A stretch of 64,000 nt of DNA from NCBI GenBank assembly GCA_036156195.1, contig JAYZUZ010000011.1, positions 186,001 to 250,000 of the forward strand, in the 5' to 3' direction. This DNA is from Abyssibacter sp036156195 (GTDB lineage: Bacteria > Pseudomonadota > Gammaproteobacteria > Nevskiales > OUC007). Numbering within the stretch: position 1 is the stretch's first letter; each line of letters starts with the position of its first letter. The position numbers and the translations under genes are program-made. Of this stretch, positions 45,582 to 54,688 are shown piece by piece. Under the pieces are notes generated by a model. The model was not told the origin of the DNA, made no database searches, and saw only the letters and a list, made by a program, of their open reading frames with translations.

Positions 45582-46346
45582 CTAGAATGCGTCCTTGCGA
45601 CGGCGCAGCTCACCAAATGCGCTGGCTGGCGGTGCGTCGGGCATGTCCAGCGCTGCCTGCAAGGCCGCATCGTCAGCCCGCAGGAAGGGGTTGGTGGCAC
45701 GTTCCAGTGCCAGCGTGGTGGGCACCGTGGGCTCGCCTCTTGCCCGCTGAGCATCCACCTCACGGGCGCGGGCGCGCAAAGCGGAGTTCTCGCCATCCAC
45801 ACTCAGGGCGAAGCGCGCATTGGCCTGGGTGTATTCGTGGGCACAGTACAGCCGCGTTGCATCCGGCCATGCGCGCAAGCGGCTCAGCGACGCCCACATC
45901 TGCTCCGCACTGCCTTCGAATAACCGACCACAGCCCATGGCGAACAGGGTGTCGCCAACAAAGGCGCGCTGCTGATCGGCAAAGTGGTACACCACATGGC
46001 CGAGGGTATGCCCTGGCGTGTGAAGTACCTGGGCACGACTCGCCCCGACATCAACGACATCGCCCTCGTCCACGACCCGGTCAATGCCGGGAATCCGGTC
46101 GCGTTCACCTGCCGGCCCCACCACTTCGCAGTCAAAACGCTGCTTGAGCTGGGCATTGCCGCCAACATGATCCGGGTGCCAGTGGGTATTGAGAATGAGG
46201 TGCAGCGGCCAGCCGAGGTCGTCCAGCTGACGCGCAATAGCGCCCGCGTCGGGCGTGTCGATACTGGCCACGGTGCCCGTGGCCTCGTCGCGGATCAGAA
46301 AACCGTAGTTATCAGACAGACAGGGAAACTGGTGAACTTGCAGCAT
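45582..46346 (-). CDS. gloB: Hydroxyacylglutathione hydrolase (glyoxalase II)
   Basis: GloB hydrolyses S-lactoylglutathione to lactate and glutathione in methylglyoxal detoxification. The metallo-beta-lactamase metal motif is NTHWHPDHVGGN, and HTPGHTLGHVVYH and GDTLFAMGCGRLFEG (core GDTLFAMGCGR) are typical. I chose the ATG at 46344-46346 (MLQVHQFPCLSDNYGF, 254 aa) rather than 46367. A palindromic repeat begins about 36 bases upstream and lies in the shared upstream region with the ABC-F gene. Confidence 0.95.
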   Translation of the reverse strand: MLQVHQFPCLSDNYGFLIRDEATGTVASIDTPDAGAIARQLDDLGWPLHLILNTHWHPDHVGGNAQLKQRFDCEVVGPAGERDRIPGIDRVVDEGDVVDVGASRAQVLHTPGHTLGHVVYHFADQQRAFVGDTLFAMGCGRLFEGSAEQMWASLSRLRAWPDATRLYCAHEYTQANARFALSVDGENSALRARAREVDAQRARGEPTVPTTLALERATNPFLRADDAALQAALDMPDAPPASAFGELRRRKDAF

Positions 46347-46382
46347 GGATAATCGGCTCACTCGCAAGAAGCTGTGATGCTA

Positions 46383-46488
46383 GGGAAACACTGATCGATT
46401 CGCACCGCCAAGTTGCTGCCTGAAAACCGGCTCCGTCTTGGTGGTGTTCACACTGCGGCTTAGCCGCGCGAATCGATCCGTGCTTCGC
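46383..46488. repeat. Palindromic dispersed repeat, copy C (longest)
   Basis: The left arm GGGAAACACTGATCGATTCG pairs with the right arm CGAATCGATCCGTGCTTCGC. The inner CACCGCCAAG also pairs with CTTGGTGGTG, so the whole unit can fold into one long hairpin. Compared with copy B it has an extra stretch of about 20 bases (near 46446-46466). It lies in the divergent gloB / ABC-F promoter region. Confidence 0.75.
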
Positions 46489-46509
46489 AGGCATCCCCCC
46501 ACGCCGCCG

Positions 46510-46515
46510 TATAAT
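46510..46515 (+). promoter_or_regulatory. -10 box of the ABC-F gene
   Basis: A perfect TATAAT on the plus strand lies about 45 bases before the GTG start. No good -35 is seen at 17 bases; the nearest TTCGCA-like stretch is in the right end of the repeat with a 20-base spacer. Confidence 0.5.
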
Positions 46516-46561
46516 CGCGCGCTGCGCTACCCGCGCTCTCTCGTATGCCCAGGTCTCCATC

Positions 46562-48463
46562 GTGATTACCCTCAATCAGGTCGCACTGCGCCGCGGCCCC
46601 CGCAAACTCCTCGACGACGTGTCGCTGATGATCTCGGCCAGCCAGCGCGTGGGGATTGTTGGCCGCAACGGGACGGGTAAATCCAGCCTGTTCGCGCTCA
46701 TCCTTGGCGAAATCGACGCCGATGCCGGCGACATTCAAGTCCCCAGCGGGATCACCATTGCCACCGTGCGCCAGGAAATTGCCGACCGCAGCCGCTCGGC
46801 GCTGGACTACGTGCTGGACGGCGACCAGGAGCTACGCATCGTGCAGGCGGAAGTTGCCCGCGCAGAGGCCGCCGGCGATGTACAGGCGATCGCCACTGCG
46901 CATGAGCGCATGCACGCGGTCGATGGCTATGCGGCCGAATCCAGGGCAGCGCGACTGCTCGACGGGCTGGGCTTTGATGCCGACGTCATCCGCAACCCGA
47001 TCAGCGCGTTCTCCGGAGGCTGGCAAATGCGCCTGCATCTGGGTCGCGCCCTGATGTGCCGCTCCGACCTGCTGTTGCTCGACGAACCCACCAACCACCT
47101 GGACCTGGACGCCGTGTTCTGGCTACAGGAATGGCTGCGCGCCTACGCCGGCACGCTGCTGGTCATCTCCCATGACCGTGAGTTCCTCGACGCCACCTGC
47201 ACCCATACTGTGCACCTGCAGAGCCAGCGCGCCACGCTATTCACCGGAAACTACTCCACGTTCGAAGCCACGCTGGCACAACAGCGCATGCAACAGGCCG
47301 CCGCCCACGCAGCGCAGGAAAAACAGCGCGCGCACATGCAACAGTTCGTGGACCGCTTCAAGGCCAAGGCATCCAAGGCGAAGCAAGCGCAAAGCCGTCT
47401 CAAGCAGATGGAGCGCATGCAAGTCTCCGAACCGGCGCACTGGGACTCACCCTTCGCATTCGCCTTCCCCAAACCCGACCGCATGCCTTCGCCGCTGATC
47501 CGCATCGATCAGGCCAGCGTCGGTTACGGCGCCGCCCCCGTGCTCTCGGACCTCAAGCTGGACATCCACCCTGGGGATCGCATTGGTCTGCTGGGCCGCA
47601 ACGGAGCGGGCAAATCCACGCTCATCAATCTGCTCTGTGACGGCCCCGTGCAATCTACGGGCAGCGTCCAGCGCCACCAGTACCTGCGGATCGGCTATTT
47701 CGCGCAGCACCAGGTGGATCAACTGGACATGGATGCCAGCCCATTGCTGCACATGCAGCGCGACGACCCAAAGGCCAGCACGCAGGCGCTGCGCAATTTC
47801 CTGGGTGGTTTCGATTTCAGAGGCGACCGGGTCCTGGAACCCGTCGGTCCATTCTCGGGCGGAGAGAAGGCCCGCCTGTGCCTTGCGCGCATCGTCTACC
47901 AGCAACCCAATCTGCTGCTGCTTGATGAGCCCACCAACCATCTCGACCTGGACATGCGCCACGCTTTGGAGGTCGCCTTGCAGGGCTTCGAGGGCGCGAT
48001 GGTGCTCGTATCGCATGACCGCCACCTGGTCGCTGCCACCTGCGATCAACTGTGGCTTATCGCCCACGGTCGGCAGTCAGAGTTCAAGGGCGACCTGGAC
48101 GAGTACGCACGCTGGCTGCGCAGCGGAGCCAGCGACGAGACCCGCAAACCCGCGGAGGCCCCGGCTGTGGTGGAGGCGCCCCCCAGCGATGCTGAGCGCC
48201 GCGCCCTGGCCGCCCAGCGCCGAGCACTCGCCAAGCCGCTACGCCAGCAGCTGCGCCGGGCGGAAGAAGCCATGGCCCGGCTGCAGCGCGAGCTGGCAGA
48301 CCTCGATGAAACGTTGGGCGATGCAGCGCTCTACCAGGATGAACCCGAGCGCGCGAAGCGCCTAGCCCGAAAGCGGCAGGAGACCCGCGACGCGCTGGAC
48401 GACGCGGAGACCGAGTGGATGGAGGCCGCCGAGGCGCTGGAGGGTCAGGACAACCCCGTATAA
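46562..48463 (+). CDS. ABC-F family ATPase (YheS/Uup-like)
   Basis: ABC-F proteins are soluble double-ATPase factors that act on the ribosome exit and peptidyl-transfer region. Two ATPase halves are visible: GRNGTGKSS and GRNGAGKST (Walker A), each with LDEPTNHLD. Between them is the linker with repeated KAKASKAKQAQSRLKQMERM (core KASKAKQAQSRLKQ). A C-terminal coiled coil (rich in R, E, A, L) resembles YheS. The start is GTG at 46562. The length is 633 aa. Confidence 0.92.
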   Translation: MITLNQVALRRGPRKLLDDVSLMISASQRVGIVGRNGTGKSSLFALILGEIDADAGDIQVPSGITIATVRQEIADRSRSALDYVLDGDQELRIVQAEVARAEAAGDVQAIATAHERMHAVDGYAAESRAARLLDGLGFDADVIRNPISAFSGGWQMRLHLGRALMCRSDLLLLDEPTNHLDLDAVFWLQEWLRAYAGTLLVISHDREFLDATCTHTVHLQSQRATLFTGNYSTFEATLAQQRMQQAAAHAAQEKQRAHMQQFVDRFKAKASKAKQAQSRLKQMERMQVSEPAHWDSPFAFAFPKPDRMPSPLIRIDQASVGYGAAPVLSDLKLDIHPGDRIGLLGRNGAGKSTLINLLCDGPVQSTGSVQRHQYLRIGYFAQHQVDQLDMDASPLLHMQRDDPKASTQALRNFLGGFDFRGDRVLEPVGPFSGGEKARLCLARIVYQQPNLLLLDEPTNHLDLDMRHALEVALQGFEGAMVLVSHDRHLVAATCDQLWLIAHGRQSEFKGDLDEYARWLRSGASDETRKPAEAPAVVEAPPSDAERRALAAQRRALAKPLRQQLRRAEEAMARLQRELADLDETLGDAALYQDEPERAKRLARKRQETRDALDDAETEWMEAAEALEGQDNPV

Positions 48464-48612
48464 GCCCGCCCCCGCCGCAGCCACCGACACGCGTGGCGAC
48501 ACCCGTAGCAAACACGGCGCAAGACGTCGCCCGATCCGATCAGGCCGACCCGCACGCAGTTGGCGGGATCCGCCGTCCGCCGCACACCTGGCCCGCTGAA
48601 CCGCCCGACGGC

Positions 48613-49956
48613 CTACTCGTCGTCTTCTTCGACCCGAAACAGGCGCCAGACACCCGGCACACCCTTGAGGCGCTTGGGCCCCCGGTGGCGGAATATCAGA
48701 CCAGAACCCACGACCAGATCACGCACCGTGCGCGACACCCAGATTTCGCCCGGTGCGGCCTCGGCGGCGATGCGTGCGCCGATATGGACGGTCAACCCAC
48801 GCACAGCATCGTCGGAGATCTCGCATTCACCGCAATGCAGACCGGCCCGTACGTCCAGCTCGATCTGACGAACTGCGTCGCGCACGGCGCGCGCACACAT
48901 GATGCCCGGCGTCGGGCCTGAAAGCGTGGCAAACACACTGTCGCCGGAGGCATCCACCCGCCGCGCGCCGTGGCGCTCCAGCTCCTGCTGAACGATGGCG
49001 TGAAAGTGATCCAGCCGGTTGCGCCACTCGGCATCGCCCAGTTCGCTTGCAGTCTCTGTCGACCGCACGATGTCGACGAACAACACAGTCTGCAGGACGC
49101 GGTCGCCCTGGATTTGATGCTGCCGACCCGTCAGGAAGGATTCGACCCGTCGAAGCAGGACATCCCCGCCCTGATAGAGGAAGAACGCATCGCCACCATC
49201 GAGCATCAGCAACTCGGCATTGGGCAGATGGTCACGCAGGTAATGGGCGTGGGCAGGCGACAGCACGGCGTAGTCCCGGTGATGCACCACCAGCGCCGGA
49301 CAATGGACCTGCGGCAGCAGCGCGCGCATGTCACAACGCGCGAAGTACGCAGACTGGGCCGCTGCTGCGGAGGGCGTAGCCGCTGATCGCTGAAAGCGGG
49401 CGGCCTTCTGAGCGAAGCGCTGGTCGCCCTCGCGTCGGCTGGGCAAGGCCCGGCCACTCAACTCATCGGTGCCCCAATCGGCTTCGATCATGGCGATCAG
49501 CTGATCGACAGCCTGCGCCGGCAACCCGTCGGGAAAGTCCTTGTCGGCACCCAGGCAGGCCGTGGCATTACCCAGCACCAATGCGCGCACCCGCTCCGGG
49601 TGCTGCACCGCAAACACGAGGCCCAGCGGCGCGGCATCACGCTCTACGAAGACCGCCGCAGTGGCCGAGCCAACATCGTCCAGCACGGCAAGCAGATCAT
49701 CCGACCACTCTTCCAGAGGCGGTAACGCGTCATTGGGCAGGGCTTCGGATATACCCACACCGCGCCGGTCCATGAGGATGACGCGGGCAAACGACGCCAT
49801 CCGCATGAGGTAGCGCTCGGCTTCGGGGTAATCCCAGACGAGTTCCAGGTGCGACAACAGGCCACCGCAGTACAGCAGATCCACCGGACCCTCGCCGATG
49901 ACCTGGTAGGCGACATCCCCGCCGTGAGATTGTGCGTAACGCGTCTGGGGATACAT
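48613..49956 (-). CDS. Alpha/beta-hydrolase-like domain fused to class III adenylyl cyclase
   Basis: Residues 1 to about 275 have the hydrolase fold (DLLYCGGLLSHLELVW, RVILMDRRGVGIS). The cyclase follows: FVDIVRST (first metal Asp), ASGDSVFATL (second metal Asp), HIGARIAAEAAPGEIWVS with the transition-state Arg. In the hydrolase, the nucleophile elbow GESEGG of relatives reads VERDAA, and the late GxDH reads GGDAFF, so both catalytic Ser and His look lost. In the cyclase the substrate Lys position before the GD pair looks like Asp (VDASGD). It probably senses a small molecule and signals through a cyclic nucleotide. The length is 447 aa. Confidence 0.85.
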   Translation of the reverse strand: MYPQTRYAQSHGGDVAYQVIGEGPVDLLYCGGLLSHLELVWDYPEAERYLMRMASFARVILMDRRGVGISEALPNDALPPLEEWSDDLLAVLDDVGSATAAVFVERDAAPLGLVFAVQHPERVRALVLGNATACLGADKDFPDGLPAQAVDQLIAMIEADWGTDELSGRALPSRREGDQRFAQKAARFQRSAATPSAAAAQSAYFARCDMRALLPQVHCPALVVHHRDYAVLSPAHAHYLRDHLPNAELLMLDGGDAFFLYQGGDVLLRRVESFLTGRQHQIQGDRVLQTVLFVDIVRSTETASELGDAEWRNRLDHFHAIVQQELERHGARRVDASGDSVFATLSGPTPGIMCARAVRDAVRQIELDVRAGLHCGECEISDDAVRGLTVHIGARIAAEAAPGEIWVSRTVRDLVVGSGLIFRHRGPKRLKGVPGVWRLFRVEEDDE

Positions 49957-50078
49957 GCGACCTCCGAACCTGCGACCAGCATACCGGAGCGCCCGGCGAT
50001 TGCCTGTCGCCGCCCCGCCGGTCGCCGGGTGTCAGTGCGATCACCGGCGTAGCCAGCGAACACGCTGCCCGTCAGCGG

Positions 50079-50342
50079 TTACTCGTAGCGAATGCTGCCC
50101 TGATTCCGCTGCAGCAAGGCATCGCCCACATACGGCACCTGGCTGAGGTCGCGTGCAGAGCGAAACGGTCCGTTTTGCTGGCGGTGCTGCACAATCCGCT
50201 GGGCCAGCGGCTCACTCACGCCTTCCAGTTCACGGCTGATGGTGTGCACATCCGCCGTGTTGATATTGACGGCGCCCGCCTGCGCTGTACTGAGCAGTAG
50301 CGCGGCGCACACCAGGACAAGCGCAGATCGCATCCAGTTCAT
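50079..50342 (-). CDS. ComEA-like helix-hairpin-helix secreted protein
   Basis: This is a secreted 87-aa protein: signal peptide (MRSALVLVCAALLLSTAQA) and one ComEA-type helix-hairpin-helix domain with VNINTADVHTISRELEG and the hairpin DLSQVPYVGDALL. Such proteins bind DNA in the periplasm during uptake in competent bacteria. The short, single-domain type is widespread in proteobacteria without a proven role. No other competence gene is adjacent. Confidence 0.85.
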   Translation of the reverse strand: MNWMRSALVLVCAALLLSTAQAGAVNINTADVHTISRELEGVSEPLAQRIVQHRQQNGPFRSARDLSQVPYVGDALLQRNQGSIRYE

Positions 50343-50452
50343 AAGGACATCCGTCTCCTAGGCATGTGTGAGCAAGAACGAGATTTCCCTGCGAATCCGG
50401 ACATCGCCCCGCAACCACGCGGACTGGCCGCCATTTGCCTACACTTAGGCCC

Positions 50453-51886
50453 ATGACCAGCTTCCTGTGGCACGACTACGAAACCTTCGGGGTCAATCCG
50501 CGCTACGACCGGCCCGCCCAGTTCGCGGCCATTCGCACCGATCTCGATTTCCAACCCATCGGCGAACCCATCGAACTGTTCTGCCAGCCGCCGATGGACA
50601 TGCCTCCAAGCCCCCAGGCCTGCCTGATCACTGGCATCACGCCCCAGCAGGCCGAGACGCTCGGACAGCCGGAACCCGCATTCATCGAGGCCGTACTGGG
50701 CGAACTCAGCCAGCCAGACACTATCGGCGTCGGCTACAACAGCCTGCGCTTTGACGACGAGGTCACGCGGCATACGGCGTGGCGCAATTTCCACGACCCC
50801 TATGCGCGCGAGTGGCGCAACGGCTGCGGTCGCTGGGACATCATCGACATGGTCCGCCTCACGTATGCGTTGCGTCCGGACGGCATTGAATGGCCGCGGC
50901 GGGAGGACGGCGCCCCCAGCTTCAAGCTGGAGCATCTGGCTGCAGCCAATGGCCTGGAGCAGCAACGCGCCCATGACGCGGTCTCGGACGTGCGTGCCAC
51001 CATTGCCCTGGCAGCGCTCATCCGACAGCGCCAGCCGCGGCTGTACGATTTCGTCTGGGCGCACCGCGACAAGGCTTCGGCCAAGACCCAACTGGACCTG
51101 GATCGCCACATCCCGGTTCTGCATGTCTCGGAAAAATTTCCGGCGGAGCACGGCTGTTTAAGTCTGGTCATGCCCATCTGTCCGCACCCCACAAACAAGA
51201 ACGCCGTCCTGGCCTACGACCTGCGGCATGACCCCGAGGCCTTGATCGAGCTGCCGGCTGTCGATGTCCATGAACGCATTTTCACACCGCAGGCGGATCT
51301 ACCCGAAGACATCCAACGCATTGCGCTCAAGGGTATCCACATCAACCGGTCCCCGGTCCTGGTGCCTGTCAACACGCTCAAGCCAGAACAGGCCGACCGC
51401 CTACAACTGGACCTGGAACAGTGCCGCCGGCACTGGAAACGCCTGGCCGAATCACTGGACATCGTCGCCGACAAAGTCTCCACCGCGTTCGCACTCGCGG
51501 AGTTTGATGCCCCGGGTGACCCGGAGCAGGACCTCTACGGTGGATTCGTCGATGACGAGGACCGGCGTCTCTGCCAGCAGGTGCTGCGCACGGCACCCGC
51601 GGAATTCGAGGGCCTGGAACTGCCGTTTCGCGACAAGCGGCTCCACGAACTGCTGCTGCGGTATCGAGGGCGGTACTACCCCGAATCGCTCAACGCGGCA
51701 GAACGGGATGAGTGGCAGCAGTTTCGTACGAACCGGCTGGAGTTCGCGCCGGATGGCGGGCTGAGTCTTGACGACTACGACACCGCCATTGCCACGCTAC
51801 GGACCCGTCTGGCGGACGACCGCGACAAACTCGCCCTGCTCGACACGCTCAGCGCCTGGGGTCAGCGCCTCCGCAGCACGCTCTAG
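50453..51886 (+). CDS. sbcB: Exodeoxyribonuclease I
   Basis: ExoI is a 3'-5' single-strand DNA exonuclease in recombination and mismatch repair. The DnaQ-like active site has FLWHDYETFGVNP (D, E), and the third Exo motif HDAVSDVRATI with histidine and aspartate. The central SH3-like and C-terminal helical regions are present. I chose the ATG at 50453 (MTSFLWHDYE, 477 aa); an ATG at 50435 is six codons upstream. It is divergent from the ComEA-like gene. Confidence 0.94.
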   Translation: MTSFLWHDYETFGVNPRYDRPAQFAAIRTDLDFQPIGEPIELFCQPPMDMPPSPQACLITGITPQQAETLGQPEPAFIEAVLGELSQPDTIGVGYNSLRFDDEVTRHTAWRNFHDPYAREWRNGCGRWDIIDMVRLTYALRPDGIEWPRREDGAPSFKLEHLAAANGLEQQRAHDAVSDVRATIALAALIRQRQPRLYDFVWAHRDKASAKTQLDLDRHIPVLHVSEKFPAEHGCLSLVMPICPHPTNKNAVLAYDLRHDPEALIELPAVDVHERIFTPQADLPEDIQRIALKGIHINRSPVLVPVNTLKPEQADRLQLDLEQCRRHWKRLAESLDIVADKVSTAFALAEFDAPGDPEQDLYGGFVDDEDRRLCQQVLRTAPAEFEGLELPFRDKRLHELLLRYRGRYYPESLNAAERDEWQQFRTNRLEFAPDGGLSLDDYDTAIATLRTRLADDRDKLALLDTLSAWGQRLRSTL

Positions 51887-51905
51887 GCTTGACTGCAACA
51901 CGACG

Positions 51906-52619
51906 CTAGTCGCTATCCTCGCCGTCGGCCAGTGCCTGCAGACGCTCCAGGTCCAGCACCGATACCCGCCCATAGGCCAGGGCGATGCTCCCCTCGGCCT
52001 CCAGTGCCTTGAGCACACGCGAAACACTGGGACGTGTGGCGCTGATCATCCTGGCCAACTCTTCCTGAGGCAGGTGCAGGCCGATGGTAATCGCACCGTC
52101 TGGCTGTCGCTGGCCATGCAGACTGGCCAGTTCGACCAGGCGATACGCTAGCCGGCCCTTCAGCGGTAGAAACGCCGCGCTGTCGATGTATCCGAAACTG
52201 CGTCGCAGCTTGCGGCAGAGCATGCGCATGAAATGCGGATAAAGCGAAGGGTCATCAGCCAGCAGTCGCCGGAAGGCCGGCTTGGGGATGAGCAACAGCT
52301 CCACATCACCCTGCGCGGTCGCATCATGGGTGCGCGGCAGGTCATCGAACATGGAGATCTCGCCGAACCAGGCCCCCGGCTCGAACATCGCGACCAGCAA
52401 TTCGCGCCCATCGGCGCCGAGACTGCTAATCCGCACCTGACCCCGCATGACGCCGTAGAACCCGTCGGCCTCATCGCCCCGCGCAAACAGTCGGGCTCCG
52501 TCGCCCAGGGTTTTCATCCGCGCCAGCGTCACCAGTTGTTGCACGACATCCGCCGGCAGTTCACGAAACCACTCGCTGGCCTCGATCAGGCGTGTCGCCG
52601 CTTGCTTGTCGATTTGCAT
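51906..52619 (-). CDS. Crp/Fnr-family transcriptional regulator
   Basis: This 237-aa regulator has a cyclic-nucleotide-binding-like domain (ARGDEADGFYGVMRGQVRI, FEPGAWFGEISMFDDLPRTHD, cited as WFGEISMFDDLPR) and a C-terminal helix-turn-helix (LPQEELARMISATRPSVSRVLKAL, cited as MISATRPSVSRVLK). No Fnr-type cysteines are at the N-terminus. I chose the ATG at 52617-52619 (MQIDKQAATRL). The presence of an adenylyl-cyclase-like gene nearby (48.6 kb) is suggestive but not proof of a link. It could be a cAMP, cGMP or other effector regulator. Confidence 0.87.
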   Translation of the reverse strand: MQIDKQAATRLIEASEWFRELPADVVQQLVTLARMKTLGDGARLFARGDEADGFYGVMRGQVRISSLGADGRELLVAMFEPGAWFGEISMFDDLPRTHDATAQGDVELLLIPKPAFRRLLADDPSLYPHFMRMLCRKLRRSFGYIDSAAFLPLKGRLAYRLVELASLHGQRQPDGAITIGLHLPQEELARMISATRPSVSRVLKALEAEGSIALAYGRVSVLDLERLQALADGEDSD

Positions 52620-52712
52620 GCGAAAAAACTCCCCGAACTGTCGCCCGGGTGACAGAGTCTCATCGGGTGACCGCGCACACTGTGCAGCATAGTGCATCTC
52701 CAGGAGACAACC

Positions 52713-53219
52713 ATGCGCAGCCAGACTGAATTTCTCGACGCTTATCGCCAGGACCACCAACACCCCACCAACCAGCTCATTCACATGATCTGCGTGCCGG
52801 TGATCGTGTTCTCGACCCTGGGATTGCTGTGGTGTCTGCAAATCGGTCAGTGGCTGGGCCTGCCAGCCGACGTGGCCGAATACGTCAATGTCGCCACGCT
52901 GGGCGGCGTGCTGGCGTTCGGGTTCTACCTCAAGCTTTCAGTTCGCAGCGCCCTGGTCATGACCCTGTGGTTCGGGCTGTCGGTACTTGGCATTCTCGCA
53001 CTCGGGGGTACCGGTTGGCTGCTCGCCGGTGTCTGCGCCGGCCTGTGGATTGCCGCCTGGGCACTGCAGTTCTATGGGCACGAAGTAGAAGGGGCCAAAC
53101 CCTCGTTCGCCGACGACCTCGTGTTCCTGTTGATCGGCCCCTTGTTCGTGATGGAAAAGGTCTATCGCAGACTCGGGCTGCGGTCCGGATACGACACTGC
53201 TGTACTCAAGCGCGGATAA
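52713..53219 (+). CDS. DUF962 / Mpo1-like membrane protein
   Basis: This is a 168-aa protein of the DUF962 family. The N-terminal FLDAYRQDHQHPTNQLIHMICVP (core HQHPTNQLIH) has the conserved histidines, and four hydrophobic stretches follow, one with FYGHEVEGAKPSF. Yeast Mpo1 of this family is an iron-dependent dioxygenase of fatty-acid alpha-oxidation; bacterial roles are unproven. I chose the ATG at 52713 with CAGGAG about 6 bases upstream. The 3' end overlaps the converging PerM-like gene by 14 bases. Confidence 0.85.
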   Translation: MRSQTEFLDAYRQDHQHPTNQLIHMICVPVIVFSTLGLLWCLQIGQWLGLPADVAEYVNVATLGGVLAFGFYLKLSVRSALVMTLWFGLSVLGILALGGTGWLLAGVCAGLWIAAWALQFYGHEVEGAKPSFADDLVFLLIGPLFVMEKVYRRLGLRSGYDTAVLKRG

Positions 53220-54294
53220 AACGGCCCAGCGGCGCCCAGGCCGGGGTTTGTTCGGCCACGACCTTGGTCGCCGCCAGCAGCGGCACGGCAATCAACGCAC
53301 CGGGGATGCCCCACAGCGTCCCCCAGAACAGTACGAACACGAACAGCATGACCGGGTTGAGCGCTAGTCGTCGCCCGTGGACGAACAGCTCAAAGACGTT
53401 GCCATACACCGTGATGAAGACCAGATACACCACTGGTGGAGCAACCATCTGCCAGAACGGGTCGTAGGCCAGCACTCCCAGTGTGAGCAAGATCGCCAAG
53501 ACCACCATGTTGCCCACGTAGGGGATGAACCGCAGTAGCCCTGCGACCATGCCCCAGAGTATCGGGTCGTCGAACCCCGCCAGTGCCAGCCCGGCGCACA
53601 CGGTTACGGCCACCCCGAGGTTGAGCAGCACCATCGTGCCCAGGTACCGGGCGAGCTGAACTTCCAGCGCACGTGCCGTGACCACAATACGCCGCTGGGC
53701 CGCAAAACCGGAGGCCAGCTGCACCGTCTTGCGCAGCATCAAGTCGCCGGTCGCGAGCAAGACATACAGCAGGATGAGCGTGATCCCGGTGGTGCCAACC
53801 GCCGTCTTAGCGGCATCCGTCAACCGGGCTGCCGCCGTGGTATCCGCCTGACGCACCAGCGTTGGACCATCGTCCTGCCCACCCTCGCCCGCCATCTGCT
53901 CCACCGCCGCCGTGGCCTTTTCCACCTCGGAAAAGTCGCCCTGAGCCTGGGCCTGGGACCGCAACTCGGCAATCGACTGCGGCGCCTGCTCCAGCCATTG
54001 CAGCATGGGCTCATAGGCGGCCCAGCTGAATAAGCCGACCACCCCGAGCAGCGACAACACCACCACAGCAGCCGCCGCTGCCTGCGGCAGATAGATGCGC
54101 CGTAGCCAGCCCACCACCGGGCGCAAGGTGACATTGAGCAGCAGGGCCAGCACGACCGGCAGTAACACGGCCCGCCCCCAGTACACACAGCCCGCCAGCA
54201 GAATCACGAGAATGGCGATATCCACGCGCGTAGCGCGCGGGCGATCGGCAGCTGTACTCACGCGCGGCGGCACGTTGGCATCAAGGGTTGGCAA
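53206..54294 (-). CDS. AI-2E family (PerM-like) transporter
   Basis: This is a membrane protein with seven or eight hydrophobic segments, including VDIAILVILLAGCVYWGRAVLL (core ILLAGCVYWGRA), LPVVLALLLNVTLRPVV, and a C-terminal SKLGLALNP-like VHGRRLALNPVMLFVFVLFWG region typical of AI-2E/PerM proteins. The family includes TqsA, but most members have unknown cargo. The most likely start is a TTG near 54294, right after the stop of the preceding gene; the frame open to 54444 overlaps it. The start is uncertain. Confidence 0.82.
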   Translation of the reverse strand: MPTLDANVPPRVSTAADRPRATRVDIAILVILLAGCVYWGRAVLLPVVLALLLNVTLRPVVGWLRRIYLPQAAAAAVVVLSLLGVVGLFSWAAYEPMLQWLEQAPQSIAELRSQAQAQGDFSEVEKATAAVEQMAGEGGQDDGPTLVRQADTTAAARLTDAAKTAVGTTGITLILLYVLLATGDLMLRKTVQLASGFAAQRRIVVTARALEVQLARYLGTMVLLNLGVAVTVCAGLALAGFDDPILWGMVAGLLRFIPYVGNMVVLAILLTLGVLAYDPFWQMVAPPVVYLVFITVYGNVFELFVHGRRLALNPVMLFVFVLFWGTLWGIPGALIAVPLLAATKVVAEQTPAWAPLGRFIRA

Positions 54295-54298
54295 GCAA

Positions 54299-54688
54299 TC
54301 ACCACGCGGTGTCGGGCGGCGCGAGGCTGGCCGCCAGCCACCCGCCAAGCGGCAGGGCCAGCAGTAGCACGCCGATAAGAAGGTGAATCCAGAACCCCGG
54401 CAGGTGACCAAACACCCGCAGGTAGCCCCGTCGAAGCGGAGCAAACCGGCATACGGCGGTGCCGATCAGCCAGGCCAGCAGAATGACAAAGGGCGGCGCG
54501 ATCAGGATCAAAATCCCCGGATAGCGCGGCGCAACCATGAGCAATCCCGCACCGACGACCAGGACAAAGACGATGTGCGTGCTGCGGGCGCGAGCACGGG
54601 CCAGGGCCCGGGTCCGACGCCGGCGCGTGGCCAGCCGTCGTTCGATGGCCTCTCGGCTGTTCTGCGGAGTGCTCGCCTGATGAGTCAT
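54299..54688 (-). CDS. Small basic two- to three-helix membrane protein, unknown function
   Basis: I do not recognise this protein of 129 aa. It has a strongly basic N-terminus (RRLATRRRRTRALARARARS) and three hydrophobic segments: IVFVLVVGAGLLMVAP, ILILIAPPFVILLAWLIG and LLIGVLLLALPLGGWLA. I chose the ATG at 54688 (MTHQASTPQNS), since it precedes the basic start. It lies a few bases upstream of the PerM-like gene in the same direction and may be its operon partner. Confidence 0.6.
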   Translation of the reverse strand: MTHQASTPQNSREAIERRLATRRRRTRALARARARSTHIVFVLVVGAGLLMVAPRYPGILILIAPPFVILLAWLIGTAVCRFAPLRRGYLRVFGHLPGFWIHLLIGVLLLALPLGGWLAASLAPPDTAW

